Shown: positions 37,501 to 45,888, counted from the stretch's first letter. The stretch is DNA of 64,000 nucleotides from Fen-1364 sp049515135 (GCA_049515135.1 JBEKUJ010000008.1:62001-126000), one strand, 5' to 3'. Notes: a model not told the origin generated them from the letters alone. Numbers and translations are program-made.

Positions 37501-38277
37501 TCACTGCGGGAAGATCACGTCGATGAGACGGTTCAAGTAGAGGAGAAGAAGCTGCCGCTTCTTCGGGTCGGAGAGTGTGAGACCAGGAGCGGCTGCGGGT
37601 TGGGCGGCAGGGGCCTGACCTGCGGCGGGCGCAGCCCCCGGTGCGGCCGGCGCGCCGGGCGCGGCCCCGGCAGCGGGAGCGGCCGCTGGAGCCCCGGGCG
37701 CACCGGCAGGCGCCGGAGCAGGAGCAAGAACCTGCCGAATGTCCGCGGGGGACAGCACATCCTGACTGGAGGTCAGGAATGTCGTGTAGACCAGGCGTGA
37801 ATTGGCCAGCCGGGAGAACGCCACTGATCCTTTCTGGTCCACCAGGCTGGGAGACACCGTGCCGCTCACTGTCACGGACTCGTTCTTCCCCTCCACGGAG
37901 ACCGTCCTGCTGCCCTGCACCTGCGCGGTCCCGTCCGGGTTGACTGCTGTCACGACCACCGGGATTTCCGTTTTGAGGCTGAGGACATCCCGGCCCGTGG
38001 CATTGCGGGAGCCCGATGTGCGCACCTGGGGCAGAAATGAGAAAAGGTTTCCCGCCTCTCCGCCGGAGAACTCGAGAGTGAGGTTTTTCGAGTCGTTGCT
38101 GGAAGAAGTAAATGAAAGCGAAGAGGATGCATCGATCTGAATGACAAGGACATCACCGACGGCGGGGCCGCGACCCCCGGAAAGGTAGCCCTTGAAACCG
38201 GGCGACCACAGGCTTTCCGCTCCCGCCGCCATTGCGGCGGCCAGCAGGAGCAGGAATGCTATCCGTACGCCTTTCAC
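37501..38277 (-). CDS. FlgH (flagellar L-ring)-like exported protein
   Basis: A 258-residue protein with an N-terminal signal sequence (about residues 1-21). Residues 22-175 match the FlgH pattern: ESLWSPG start, VGDVLVIQID, and a beta region with AVNPDGTAQVQGSRTVSVEG and the SGTVSPSLV block. A lipobox Cys is absent. Residues about 185-230 form an Ala/Pro/Gly-rich linker, followed by a short hydrophobic tail (LLLLYLNRLIDVIFPQ). No other flagellar gene is in the window. It may be an orphan relative rather than a true L-ring subunit. Confidence 0.65.
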   Translation of the reverse strand: MKGVRIAFLLLLAAAMAAGAESLWSPGFKGYLSGGRGPAVGDVLVIQIDASSSLSFTSSSNDSKNLTLEFSGGEAGNLFSFLPQVRTSGSRNATGRDVLSLKTEIPVVVTAVNPDGTAQVQGSRTVSVEGKNESVTVSGTVSPSLVDQKGSVAFSRLANSRLVYTTFLTSSQDVLSPADIRQVLAPAPAPAGAPGAPAAAPAAGAAPGAPAAPGAAPAAGQAPAAQPAAAPGLTLSDPKKRQLLLLYLNRLIDVIFPQ

Positions 38278-38324
38278 CGATGCTCCTCCCGGAGAATGCG
38301 CGCCGCGGGGTTCGGCCCCGGGCG

Positions 38325-38420
38325 CTAGCGCAGCTTCTTCTTGTGCCGGTTAGCCCTCAGCTTTTTCTTCCTCTTGTGCGTGGCGATCTTGTGTCGTTTT
38401 CTTTTCCTACCACAGGGCAC
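38325..38420 (-). CDS. AURKAIP1/COX24-type 31-residue basic protein
   Basis: A GTG-started 31-codon frame: MPCGRKRKRHKIATHKRK, then KKLRANRHKKKLR. Such tiny, very basic proteins with an AURKAIP1/COX24 domain occur in several bacterial phyla and resemble a mitoribosomal protein motif, so ribosome association is likely. AAAGGAG lies about 8 nt before the GTG. It sits between miaA and the FlgH-like gene on the same strand. Confidence 0.75.
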   Translation of the reverse strand: MPCGRKRKRHKIATHKRKKKLRANRHKKKLR

Positions 38421-38479
38421 GGGGCCTACTCCTTTCACTTACATTGTCGGAACACTATGGCGGTTTTGCAGACCGCTGG

Positions 38480-39433
38480 TCAAGTGCTGAGAAACTCTTC
38501 GATGGCCGCGCGCATTCGCGGCAACTCCAGAGGGTGAAACCAGCGCACGCCATTCACGGAGCGGAAAAACGTGAGCTGCCGTTTTGCATATCGGCGCGAG
38601 TCGCGCTTGATGAGCTCCTTTGCGCCGGCAAGCGTCTGGCACCCGCTTCGCATGTCAAGGATCTCCCGATACCCGATTCCCCTCATGCCCGGATCAGCCG
38701 GGCCGTACCCCATGGACAGAAGCTCTTTGATCTCGTTCACGAGCCCTTCAGAAAACATCAGCTCAACCCGTTCTTCGATCCTGCGGTAAAGCTCCTCCCT
38801 GTCGCGCTGGAGACCAATGAGGAGGAATCTGAAATCCTGTCGGAGCGTCCTGGGCCATCGGAATGAAAAAATCGATTCCCCCGTGGACTCCAGGACTTCC
38901 AGGGCACGGATGATCCTGTAGGTATCCCCGGCAGGAATCCGCTCTGCCGCATCCGGGTCCCGCTGGCGCAGCATGCGCGCAAGGCTGTCGCGACCTTCCA
39001 CTTTTGCAAGCATCCTGAGACGCGCCCGCGCTTCGGCATTTCCTTTCGGGGAATCCGGCAGCCCAAAGAGAAAGCTCGTAATGTAAAACGCCGTGCCTCC
39101 ACAGACCACGGGGACTCTTCCCCGCTGGCAGATCTGACTGACAAGCGTCTGGGCCGCCTTCACGAACCCACCGGCGTTGTACTGTTCCGACGGATCGGCG
39201 ACGTCGATGAGATGGTGCGGGAGCCTGTCACGCATGTCCCTGCCAGGCTTCGCGGTGCCGATATCCATGTGGCGATAGACCTGCATTGAGTCTGCGTTGA
39301 TCACTTCGAAACGCTGGTCGAGAAGAGAGGAAAGTATCTCCGATTTTCCGACAGCTGTCGGTCCGAAGAGGACGAGCAGGCGGGGGCAGCTCTCAGGATT
39401 CCGGGTGGCGATTACGGAATAGGGCTCAACCAG
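38480..39433 (-). CDS. miaA: tRNA dimethylallyltransferase, apparent CTG start
   Basis: A 317-residue enzyme isopentenylating A37 of tRNAs reading UNN codons. It must extend upstream of the first ATG (39304), because the P-loop LLVLFGPTAVGKSE lies before it in the same frame. No ATG, GTG or TTG exists between the upstream in-frame stop and the P-loop; the best candidate is CTG at 39431-39433, with GGAGAG about 7 nt upstream. Downstream motifs are INADSMQVYR, GTAKP, the catalytic PVVCGGTAFY block and KRDSRRYAKRQLTFFR. Confidence 0.88.
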   Translation of the reverse strand: MVEPYSVIATRNPESCPRLLVLFGPTAVGKSEILSSLLDQRFEVINADSMQVYRHMDIGTAKPGRDMRDRLPHHLIDVADPSEQYNAGGFVKAAQTLVSQICQRGRVPVVCGGTAFYITSFLFGLPDSPKGNAEARARLRMLAKVEGRDSLARMLRQRDPDAAERIPAGDTYRIIRALEVLESTGESIFSFRWPRTLRQDFRFLLIGLQRDREELYRRIEERVELMFSEGLVNEIKELLSMGYGPADPGMRGIGYREILDMRSGCQTLAGAKELIKRDSRRYAKRQLTFFRSVNGVRWFHPLELPRMRAAIEEFLST

Positions 39434-39792
39434 TGCGCGTCTCTCCGTGTTCTACAGTATCGAAGTGTATACCTCAAAAGCACATAGGTCAATCGCTACA
39501 ACTCATACCAAGTCGTTCCATGGCTTTGCATCGCGCTCAATGTTCTCGATTTTCCTACATTTTCTACCTGCCACCTTCGAACGTCTGTTTGGTGATTCGG
39601 GCGGGAAGAAGTGTAAACAGCGAGGTGATTGCTGTGCAAGGATTTGCAACAAATGTGTTTACAGAACCCACCGCTGTTTGCTGTTTACTTCCTTGCGGGG
39701 AAGCGAGTTACTCGAATTTGTTTACGCGCTTTATCTTGCCCTGCGGCAGCCACCCGAAAAAGAGTATCGCCGGCGATACTCTTGATCAGACC
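39434..39792. other. intergenic stretch without supported gene
   Basis: Several plus-strand frames are open but none has a family signature or a good ribosome site. The promoter of the miaA operon should lie here, but no clear -35/-10 pair was identified. Confidence 0.4.
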
Positions 39793-40092
39793 CTACGAAT
39801 TGCCCCTCAAGACACGGATGACTTCTCCAGGGAGAAGATGCGCCTCGCCCTTCGCCAGCCATGAGACTGCAAACGCCATGATCGCAATCGACTCTGGCCA
39901 GAATATAGGCCATCTTGTAAGCAAAGAACTGCCTGCCCATAGGATCGAAGCGATCATCACAACAAACCAGACAAAGATATTGTCCCGCCATCGCTTGTCA
40001 AGGGGACGATCATTCCTGGAGGGCAACGCTGGACTTGCGAAACAGAATGAAAGGAACAAGACGGCCGCGGTGCGCAGCAATAGCCCGGGTGT
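39793..40092 (-). pseudogene. C-terminal fragment of a membrane protein, cut by an IS3 element
   Basis: The frame encodes two to three hydrophobic segments and ends with FWPESIAIMAFAVSWLAKGE, a pattern common at the C-termini of small uncharacterised membrane proteins. Its 5' end coincides with the terminal inverted repeat of the IS3 element (40093), and no matching N-terminal half is found beyond the element, so the gene is truncated. Confidence 0.55.
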
Positions 40093-40107
40093 AGTGCTCC
40101 CCATTCT

Positions 40108-40899
40108 TCAAGCCACCGCTGCCTGCTCTTGAGCCCGGTATTCCTTGGGGCTCTTGTAACCTAAAGATTGATGCGGCCTGCCGCTATTGTACCATTCGAT
40201 CCACTGAGCAATCGCTTTCTTCGCCTCGAGGAAGCTACCAAAGTTGAACTGCCAAGCGCACTCCTCTTTCAGGCTGCGGAAAAAGCGTTCGATGATCCCG
40301 TTCTGCTCTGGCGTATATGGGGTAATGAACTCCTGGCTCAGCCGGTAATCTCGACAGGCCGCTCGAAAGCTCCTACTTTGGAAGATGAGCCCGTTGTCGC
40401 TTCTGATGACCGGCGCCCTTCCTGTTGGTCGGAGAGTACCGAATCGTCTAATGCAGGCCTCCTCGATAGCGCGCTCCGCCTCTTTGGCCCTGCCGCGCAG
40501 CGCAAACTCCCAGCCGATGAGCTCGCGGTCGTGACAGTCAATCACCGCAACCAGGTGCGCCCAGCCATCCCTGCCGCAGGCCACGTGGGTCATGTCCATC
40601 GCCCAGCGCCGATTGCTTTGCGCGGTTCTGCTCACCGAACCTTGAACCCGAGGCCGCGGTGTGCTGGGCCGCTGATGAACCATCCATCGGTTGACCTTCA
40701 GAATGCGGTAAATCCTCTTGCGGTTGACCTTTATTTCCAGCCGATAGCGCAAAAGAGCCCACAGACGTCGGTACCCGTAGGTCGGGTGCTCCTGGATCAA
40801 CAGTTGCAGTTTCGATTCCAGCTCAGTCGACTCACCCACAGTCCGCGCTGCCCTGTTTCTCCTCACCGGGGCCACAGAGGAGCGGCTAACCTCGAGCAC
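40108..40899 (-). CDS. IS3-family transposase OrfB (integrase core)
   Basis: The 263-residue frame carries an HTH_21-like start (HPTYGYRRLWALLR) and the DDE rve domain: Asp in AMDMTH, Asp in RSDNGL and Glu in NGIIERFFRSLK. The start is nominal: codons for SIRRICHVLEV extend it upstream, and before that AVKQAYP appears in another frame across a run of four C, which suggests a 1-nt change in this copy or frameshifting from orfA. Confidence 0.85.
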   Translation of the reverse strand: MLEVSRSSVAPVRRNRAARTVGESTELESKLQLLIQEHPTYGYRRLWALLRYRLEIKVNRKRIYRILKVNRWMVHQRPSTPRPRVQGSVSRTAQSNRRWAMDMTHVACGRDGWAHLVAVIDCHDRELIGWEFALRGRAKEAERAIEEACIRRFGTLRPTGRAPVIRSDNGLIFQSRSFRAACRDYRLSQEFITPYTPEQNGIIERFFRSLKEECAWQFNFGSFLEAKKAIAQWIEWYNSGRPHQSLGYKSPKEYRAQEQAAVA

Positions 40900-40941
40900 G
40901 TGGCAGATCCGCCTGATGGAGTAGCCGGGGATACGCCTGCT

Positions 40942-41280
40942 TTACGGCTCTGACGTCCCCGGCGTCGGAGGGTGGCGTTTGGCTGCCTCCCGCAGAATGT
41001 CGATGTCCATGACCAAGTCGCCGATCTTTTGCTTCAGCTTCTTGATCTGCTCCTCGCGCAGCGCCTCATCGTCCTTTGGCTTCGCACGCAGGGCATTCTC
41101 GGCACCGAGGAAGAACCGCTCTTTCCAGTCTTCGATCTCGGCAACCGTCAGCCCGTGCTGTCGCGCAGCTTCTTGGATGCTGGTCTCACCCTTTACGATG
41201 CCTAGTACCAGGGCAGCTTTTCGCTTCGTCGTCCACCTCTGGGCGTCATCCTTGTCCTGCTCTTCCACTGCCGTACCCAC
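40942..41280 (-). CDS. IS3-family transposase OrfA (HTH)
   Basis: A 112-residue protein with a helix-turn-helix (RKAALVLGIVKGETSIQEAA, then HGLTVAEIEDWKERF) and a C-terminal leucine-rich coil used for multimerisation with OrfB. Typical OrfA of the IS3/IS2-type group. It lies directly upstream of orfB. Confidence 0.85.
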   Translation of the reverse strand: MGTAVEEQDKDDAQRWTTKRKAALVLGIVKGETSIQEAARQHGLTVAEIEDWKERFFLGAENALRAKPKDDEALREEQIKKLKQKIGDLVMDIDILREAAKRHPPTPGTSEP

Positions 41281-41338
41281 CCTCGACCTCCTATCATACT
41301 CGTCTTATGGGTGGACTTGAATATCAGGGGAGCACTGT

Positions 41339-41958
41339 AAGAGCTCCTTGGCCTGTGGATCGATCAGAGTGAGGGAGCCAAGTTCTGGCTTGGTATCCTC
41401 ACGGAGCTGAAAAACCGCAGGGTCAAGGATATCCTGATCGCCGCCGTCGACGGGTTGACGGGATTTCCTGATGCGATCCGCAGCGTCTATCCCTCTTGCC
41501 AGGTTCAGCTGTGCATCGTGCACCTTGTGCGCAGCTCACTGAAGTTTGTCCCCTACAAAGATCGAAAGACAGTGGCCCAGAGTTTGCGAACGGTGTACTC
41601 CGCGCCTACCGAAGAAGCGGCCCTGGCCGCCCTGGAAGAGTTTTGCACGCACTGGGATGGCCGCTACCCGATGATCGGCCGCAGCTGGAAAGCCCGCTGG
41701 ACCGAGATTGCCCCTTTCCTGGCGTACCCCGCGGAGATCCGAAAAGTGATGTACACAACCAACGCGGTGGAGTCGCTGAATTATACCCTGCGAAAAGTTA
41801 CCAGGAACCGACTTTCATTTCCGTCTTCCGATGCGGCGATGAAGCTGGTGTACATGGCCTTGCAAAACATCTCGCAACGATGGACGATGCCCATTAGAGA
41901 ATGGAACCAGGCGCTCAATCAATTTGCGATCCTTTTCAAGGACAAGGTGCCTGGCTGA
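41339..41958 (+). pseudogene. IS256-family transposase, C-terminal relic
   Basis: From 41339 the frame reads ELLGLWIDQSEGAKFW, then VKDILIAAVDGLTGFPDA, the region of the second catalytic Asp, and runs to a normal C-terminus including MYTTNAVESLNYTLRKVT. The N-terminal half with the first Asp is missing and an in-frame TAA precedes it at the IS3 junction. The IS256-type right terminus (TTTACACTGAAAATGTTACA) lies close after 41958. Confidence 0.82.
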
Positions 41959-42094
41959 TGAACGCCATTTACACTGAAAATGTTACAGGCTCGGCTACCG
42001 GTTTCACGTCCAAGCATCACTCCCTCGCGGCGCAACTTGTGACTAAGTTTTGCGGTATCTTGCCCGCGCGGATATGACCCGAATGCCGTCATTT

Positions 42095-42640
42095 TTAGCC
42101 CCTGAGGCCGGGCAGTCCGTCGAGACTGCGCGCGTTTTGCGATTTTTGATAGTCCAGAACGCCCTGCGCGCCTTGATGTTCCAACTCACGCACAAGCGTG
42201 TCCCGTTCAACGTTGAATGTGTACTCCGGCACTCCATAGCCGCATGCATCGGCGATGCGTTTCACCTCCATCTTGATGATCGAGCGCACACCCGCGAACT
42301 CACCAAACAACGGGCGATATGCATCAAATTGGGCACTGTGCGGGAGATATACATAGCCAGTCCCATGCAAGCGTAAGATACGAGGGATAGCGTCAAACGA
42401 GCAAAACATGATCACAATACGCCCATTTTCTTTTAGATGGGCGATTGTTTCCACCCCACTACCCGTAAGGTCAAGATAAACTGCCTCGTGTTCGCTCACC
42501 ACGCGGAACGTATCCAAGCCTTTCGGTGAGCAGTTAATCAATCCATTGGCCGCTAGTGGAGCGGTACCAACAAAAAACACTTTTTGCTGCGCAATCCACT
42601 CGCGCAGTGTAGTGTCCAATGATCCGTAGATCTCGCCCAT
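42095..42640 (-). CDS. pyridoxamine 5'-phosphate oxidase-like protein
   Basis: A 181-residue split-barrel flavoprotein-type protein. The N-terminal FFVGTAPLAANGLINCSPKG block followed by VYLDLTGSGVETIAHLKENG and ILRLHGTGYV is typical of the PNPOx-like family with FMN or F420 binding. The true substrate is unknown; canonical PdxH motifs are absent. It has a GC content intermediate between the island and the flanking DNA and is the last intact gene on this strand before the left IS block. Start at ATG 42640. Confidence 0.75.
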   Translation of the reverse strand: MGEIYGSLDTTLREWIAQQKVFFVGTAPLAANGLINCSPKGLDTFRVVSEHEAVYLDLTGSGVETIAHLKENGRIVIMFCSFDAIPRILRLHGTGYVYLPHSAQFDAYRPLFGEFAGVRSIIKMEVKRIADACGYGVPEYTFNVERDTLVRELEHQGAQGVLDYQKSQNARSLDGLPGLRG

Positions 42641-42686
42641 GTTAATCACCCCCATGCATTTGTGTGAGCCAACAGTTTACCTCGAT

Positions 42687-42863
42687 TCAGTCGTGAGCAG
42701 CAATGACCTGAGGATAGTTCGGACGAATTTCGGGAAAATCAGGTTCTCCAAGATTGCATTTGATTACCTTCTTGCCTTGCCCCTCGATAGCCAGAATCTT
42801 TGGGCCAATTTTGAACGCGTTTTCCGTTCCCAGCAAAAGCATCGTTTTCGCGAAGAGCGGCAT
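42687..42863 (-). pseudogene. N-terminal relic of a class I/II aminotransferase
   Basis: The frame from ATG 42863 reads FAKTMLLLGTENAFKIGPKI, then GQGKKVIKCNLGEPDFP, the normal N-terminus of aspartate-type PLP aminotransferases. The family sequence then stops after about 45 codons, and nothing of the PLP-binding part follows; the PNPOx-like gene comes next. Confidence 0.7.
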
Positions 42864-42922
42864 GGCACCCTCCTGTCGTGAAAAATGGCACAACAAGAAA
42901 GCGAAACATTCACGCTCTCCGG

Positions 42923-43159
42923 TTAACCACCAGCCAGCAACGAAAAGACCTTCACCTCATAACCATCTTTTAGCATAAACTCTTTAGTATGCGGCTGGCC
43001 ATTGACTAGAAATATCTTCCCATACTTTTCAGGCAATTGCAAGAAGTCACACAATTCGTTTAAGGTTACGCCGTCCAACAGAGTCACAGTACCATCATTC
43101 GCTATTTTCCCGTTACCATATTCTCCTATATTACCATAGAGTCTTAGCCTTATTTTCAT
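42923..43159 (-). CDS. MoaD/ThiS-like sulfur-carrier protein
   Basis: A 78-residue ubiquitin-like protein ending in the diglycine tail LLAGG, the site of thiocarboxylation. The beta-grasp fold is indicated by MKIRLRLYGN and the strand VKVFSLLAGG. Its ATG overlaps the stop codon of the aldehyde:ferredoxin oxidoreductase gene by 4 bp. Such carriers provide the dithiolene sulfur of pterin cofactors; position implies service to the tungstopterin of that enzyme. Confidence 0.82.
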   Translation of the reverse strand: MKIRLRLYGNIGEYGNGKIANDGTVTLLDGVTLNELCDFLQLPEKYGKIFLVNGQPHTKEFMLKDGYEVKVFSLLAGG

Positions 43160-45063
43160 AAGACTTGACCGAAAGGTGCCCCATCTATTGGTCCATCAAT
43201 GTCTAGCTCTCTGAGTTTCGCTTTAGTTGGAATGCCAGTGGAACGATCCCATCCACGCGCTTCATAATATTCCATGAGCATGCTCTCCATATCTCTTATT
43301 ACGCATTGCTCTTCTTTTGCATATAGACCGAATTCTGGTCTTTTCAGTATCCTTTCTGGAACCAAGTCATCTGCTTGTCTCAATCCCTCTCTAAAATTGA
43401 AAAGCCGTTGCAGATTAATGGTTCGCTCGCCAATCAGCAGCAATTCCTTCCCGTCGATATCCCAGCCGGTTGAAGCTGACATGAGGGCCGCCAAATGCTC
43501 GAGGCCGATCCCATGATACATAAAGAATTTGCACGTATTCAATACATCTGGTATTACCATTCCATCTTGGAGTATTTTGGCTATCGTTCCCTTGCCCTTT
43601 TCGTCCCACCTGTCCAGTCCATTTGGGTCTGGGACACCGTATTTCATTAGACCCCAACTGATTTTTCCTGAGTCATACGCCATCCCCTCCAGCGGATGAA
43701 TGTGGCACATGCCGCGACTTGCAGTGCCATAGGTTACAGCAAGAATCTTTCCCGAACGTGGGTCATGCGCTGGCCCTTCTAAGCCCTTAACGTGAATCGC
43801 GAACTGCTCGGAACCCTTTCCTAGTTTTTGAGAGGCTAGTCTTACGCCATCCGCAAGAATATCTCCCAAACCTTCTCTTAACGAGATCATTCTCACCAGT
43901 TCAACGATTGCATCGGAATTACCCCATGAAAGATTTAGGTCTCCTACATGCTCTCTTTGCAAAACGCCTCTTTCATTGCACTCCATAGCAAACGCAATCA
44001 AAGCTCCTGCAGAAATGGTATCAATACCATACTCATTACATAGATAGGTTGCATAAATTGCAACGTCAATGCGCTCATTCATAATAAAAGCTGTAAAAGC
44101 AGATATAGATTCGTATTCGCAACCCTCATGAATTGGCGTTTTATATTCACCTTCTTTTACTTCAGCAAGCCTACCACAAGCGATCGGGCAGCCTGTGTAG
44201 CAGCTTTTATTTTTGACTAAATGTTTCTTATAGAACTCGTCATACAGCTGTTCTCCTTTGCCCCAGGAATTTGAAATCCAATTTTTCGTCGGTAAATCAC
44301 CCGCAGCATCATTGGCCGGCATATCACCTATCGTGCCGTGCTTTCTAAAAGATGTCGCAGTTTCACTATTACGCAATATCTTCAAGCATGATTTTATTGT
44401 CTGTTGGAGTTCCTCCGGTCTGGCTATTGGCACTTTTTGAGAACCCCTAACACCAATGGCCAGAAGGTTTTTTGATCCTAAAATAGCTCCAGCGCCGCCC
44501 CTGCCTGCAGCACGGCCACCACTCATAACGTTCGCAATCCTAACCTTATTCTCACCTGCTGGACCGATGCACATTATTGAAACAGAAGGATCATTTAGGT
44601 CTTTACGAATTAATTCTGTCTTCTCGCTCACTGTCTTCCCAACAAGCGCATAACCCGGCTTTAATATCGCTTCGCGATCTCTTATTGTTAAGTACACTGG
44701 AAAGTCTGACTTTCCCTCAACAATGAGTGCATCGTACCCTGAACTCTTCAACTCCGGTCCGAAGTCTCCACCACAACGACTCTCACCCCATGCATTTGTC
44801 TCAGGAGACTTAAAACAGAGAATTATGCTTCCACCGCCTGGTACTCTTTTTGATGTGAGTGGACTTGTCACGAATATTATCTTGTTCTCAGCTCCTAATG
44901 GGTTAGTTCCTTTAGCTAATTCATCGAATAGAACTCGCGCAGCATATCCAGTCCCTCCCAAGTATTTTCGCAATACCTGGGGATCGATATTTTCCTCTCT
45001 AGCCGACCCCTTATCTAGAGATACTCGCAATAGCTTCCCAAAGTACCCGCAAAGATCTGCCAT
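43156..45063 (-). CDS. aldehyde:ferredoxin oxidoreductase family protein
   Basis: A 635-residue tungstopterin/4Fe-4S enzyme of the AOR family, which oxidises aldehydes to acids with ferredoxin as acceptor. The N-terminal domain has GGRAAGRGGAGAILGSKNL. Cluster cysteines are seen in SCYTGCPIACGR (about residues 280-290) and near the end in NTCKFF. The pterin-contact segment HDPRSGKILAVTYGTASRG is present. The start at 45063 is the second of two adjacent ATGs behind GGAGGGC. It overlaps the MoaD-like gene and follows a 350-bp leader. Subfamily substrate is unknown; glyceraldehyde-type products of the neighbouring aldolases fit. Confidence 0.88.
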   Translation of the reverse strand: MADLCGYFGKLLRVSLDKGSAREENIDPQVLRKYLGGTGYAARVLFDELAKGTNPLGAENKIIFVTSPLTSKRVPGGGSIILCFKSPETNAWGESRCGGDFGPELKSSGYDALIVEGKSDFPVYLTIRDREAILKPGYALVGKTVSEKTELIRKDLNDPSVSIMCIGPAGENKVRIANVMSGGRAAGRGGAGAILGSKNLLAIGVRGSQKVPIARPEELQQTIKSCLKILRNSETATSFRKHGTIGDMPANDAAGDLPTKNWISNSWGKGEQLYDEFYKKHLVKNKSCYTGCPIACGRLAEVKEGEYKTPIHEGCEYESISAFTAFIMNERIDVAIYATYLCNEYGIDTISAGALIAFAMECNERGVLQREHVGDLNLSWGNSDAIVELVRMISLREGLGDILADGVRLASQKLGKGSEQFAIHVKGLEGPAHDPRSGKILAVTYGTASRGMCHIHPLEGMAYDSGKISWGLMKYGVPDPNGLDRWDEKGKGTIAKILQDGMVIPDVLNTCKFFMYHGIGLEHLAALMSASTGWDIDGKELLLIGERTINLQRLFNFREGLRQADDLVPERILKRPEFGLYAKEEQCVIRDMESMLMEYYEARGWDRSTGIPTKAKLRELDIDGPIDGAPFGQVL

Positions 45064-45413
45064 CATGCCCTCCGTACAAAAACGAATCTCCCTCAAATAT
45101 GTCTGAAATAATTTTAGGCGAAGCCTTCCGTCCTCTTAGCAGCATTAATGCCGTCCATATCAGGCGCGTTCAGCGTTCTATGCGCCTGTACCGAAAGGAC
45201 CAGCGTTCCGCCACGTTTCTCGTTCTTATGCGAGGCAACTGCCTCTCAATACAAAGTGCAACCTCCTCATGTGCGCCTCAGTGGTTGTTTGAGATCTGCG
45301 GGTTTCTCAATTTCGACCGCAGTCGAACCACACGCTTAGCTTACCTTCTACACGTTAGAATCGCTCCTTAACTCTGCGGGGTTGATCGCTCAAATTACAT
45401 GCTAGCTTTTGGA
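45064..45413 (-). promoter_or_regulatory. untranslated leader of the AOR gene with two hairpins
   Basis: No gene is seen in these 350 bp. Two inverted repeats occur: a 7-bp stem at 45161-45167/45182-45188 with a 14-nt loop, and AGGC-GAA-GCCT at 45116-45126, which on the minus strand is followed by an A/T-rich run. The leader may carry regulation, but no known riboswitch consensus was matched. Confidence 0.35.
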
Positions 45414-45746
45414 TCATATCTTAAACTCAATATATTTTAATGTAGAAGATCCGCTATTGGTTATACCGTGATCGAACCAAGATGGGACATATACGGCGCA
45501 GCCCAAACAACCGTGAAAGGTCTTATCACATAGGGATATCATTCCCTCTCCTTCAAGGATATAGTAAAATGATTCCTCCTCGTGCGCATGTACTGGCACC
45601 CGCCCCTCTGTCTCTATCTGCTCTATGAAGACAGAAAACCCACTAGTTTCATTATTCCCAACAAGTTGTTTTGAAATAGCTTTCTGGAACCCGTCAACAC
45701 TTGCCCATTGCAATTGCTCTTCAAGAATCAATTTTGCGCCTTTCAT
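45414..45746 (-). CDS. cupin-domain protein
   Basis: A 110-residue single-domain cupin. Motif 1 is visible as VPVHAHEEESFYYILEGEG (His, His, Glu metal ligands) and motif 2 as VYVPSWFDHGITN (His). It may act as a sugar-acid or keto-acid isomerase, or as a sensor. It lies between the HpcH/HpaI gene and the AOR gene on the same strand. Confidence 0.82.
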   Translation of the reverse strand: MKGAKLILEEQLQWASVDGFQKAISKQLVGNNETSGFSVFIEQIETEGRVPVHAHEEESFYYILEGEGMISLCDKTFHGCLGCAVYVPSWFDHGITNSGSSTLKYIEFKI

Positions 45747-45888
45747 GAATATTCCTCATATGCTGCTAGCTTAATCCTCTAATCCTTCCTTATGCAGGCT
45801 TGTGACCGATACAGTTTTTTTCGAATAAATGTACTAGCTTTCTATACCTTCCGTATCTTTCGATCCTACAAACCTACAAAGCCACAAG

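Larger units (their letters stand above)
40093..41336 (-). mobile_element. IS3-family insertion sequence
   Basis: Inverted repeats AGTGCTCCCC (40093-40102) and GGGGAGCACT (41327-41336), with further matching bases inside (TTCAAG), flank orfA and orfB of an IS3-family transposase. It separates a membrane-protein fragment on the left from an IS256 transposase relic on the right. Exact ends and target duplication were not resolved. Confidence 0.8.

Noticed and set aside
38430..38500. tRNA-Cys-like anticodon arm (GCGGT-CTGCAAA-ACCGC) on the minus strand
   Set aside because: No acceptor stem, D-arm or T-arm can be formed around it, and the 5' side overlaps the end of miaA.
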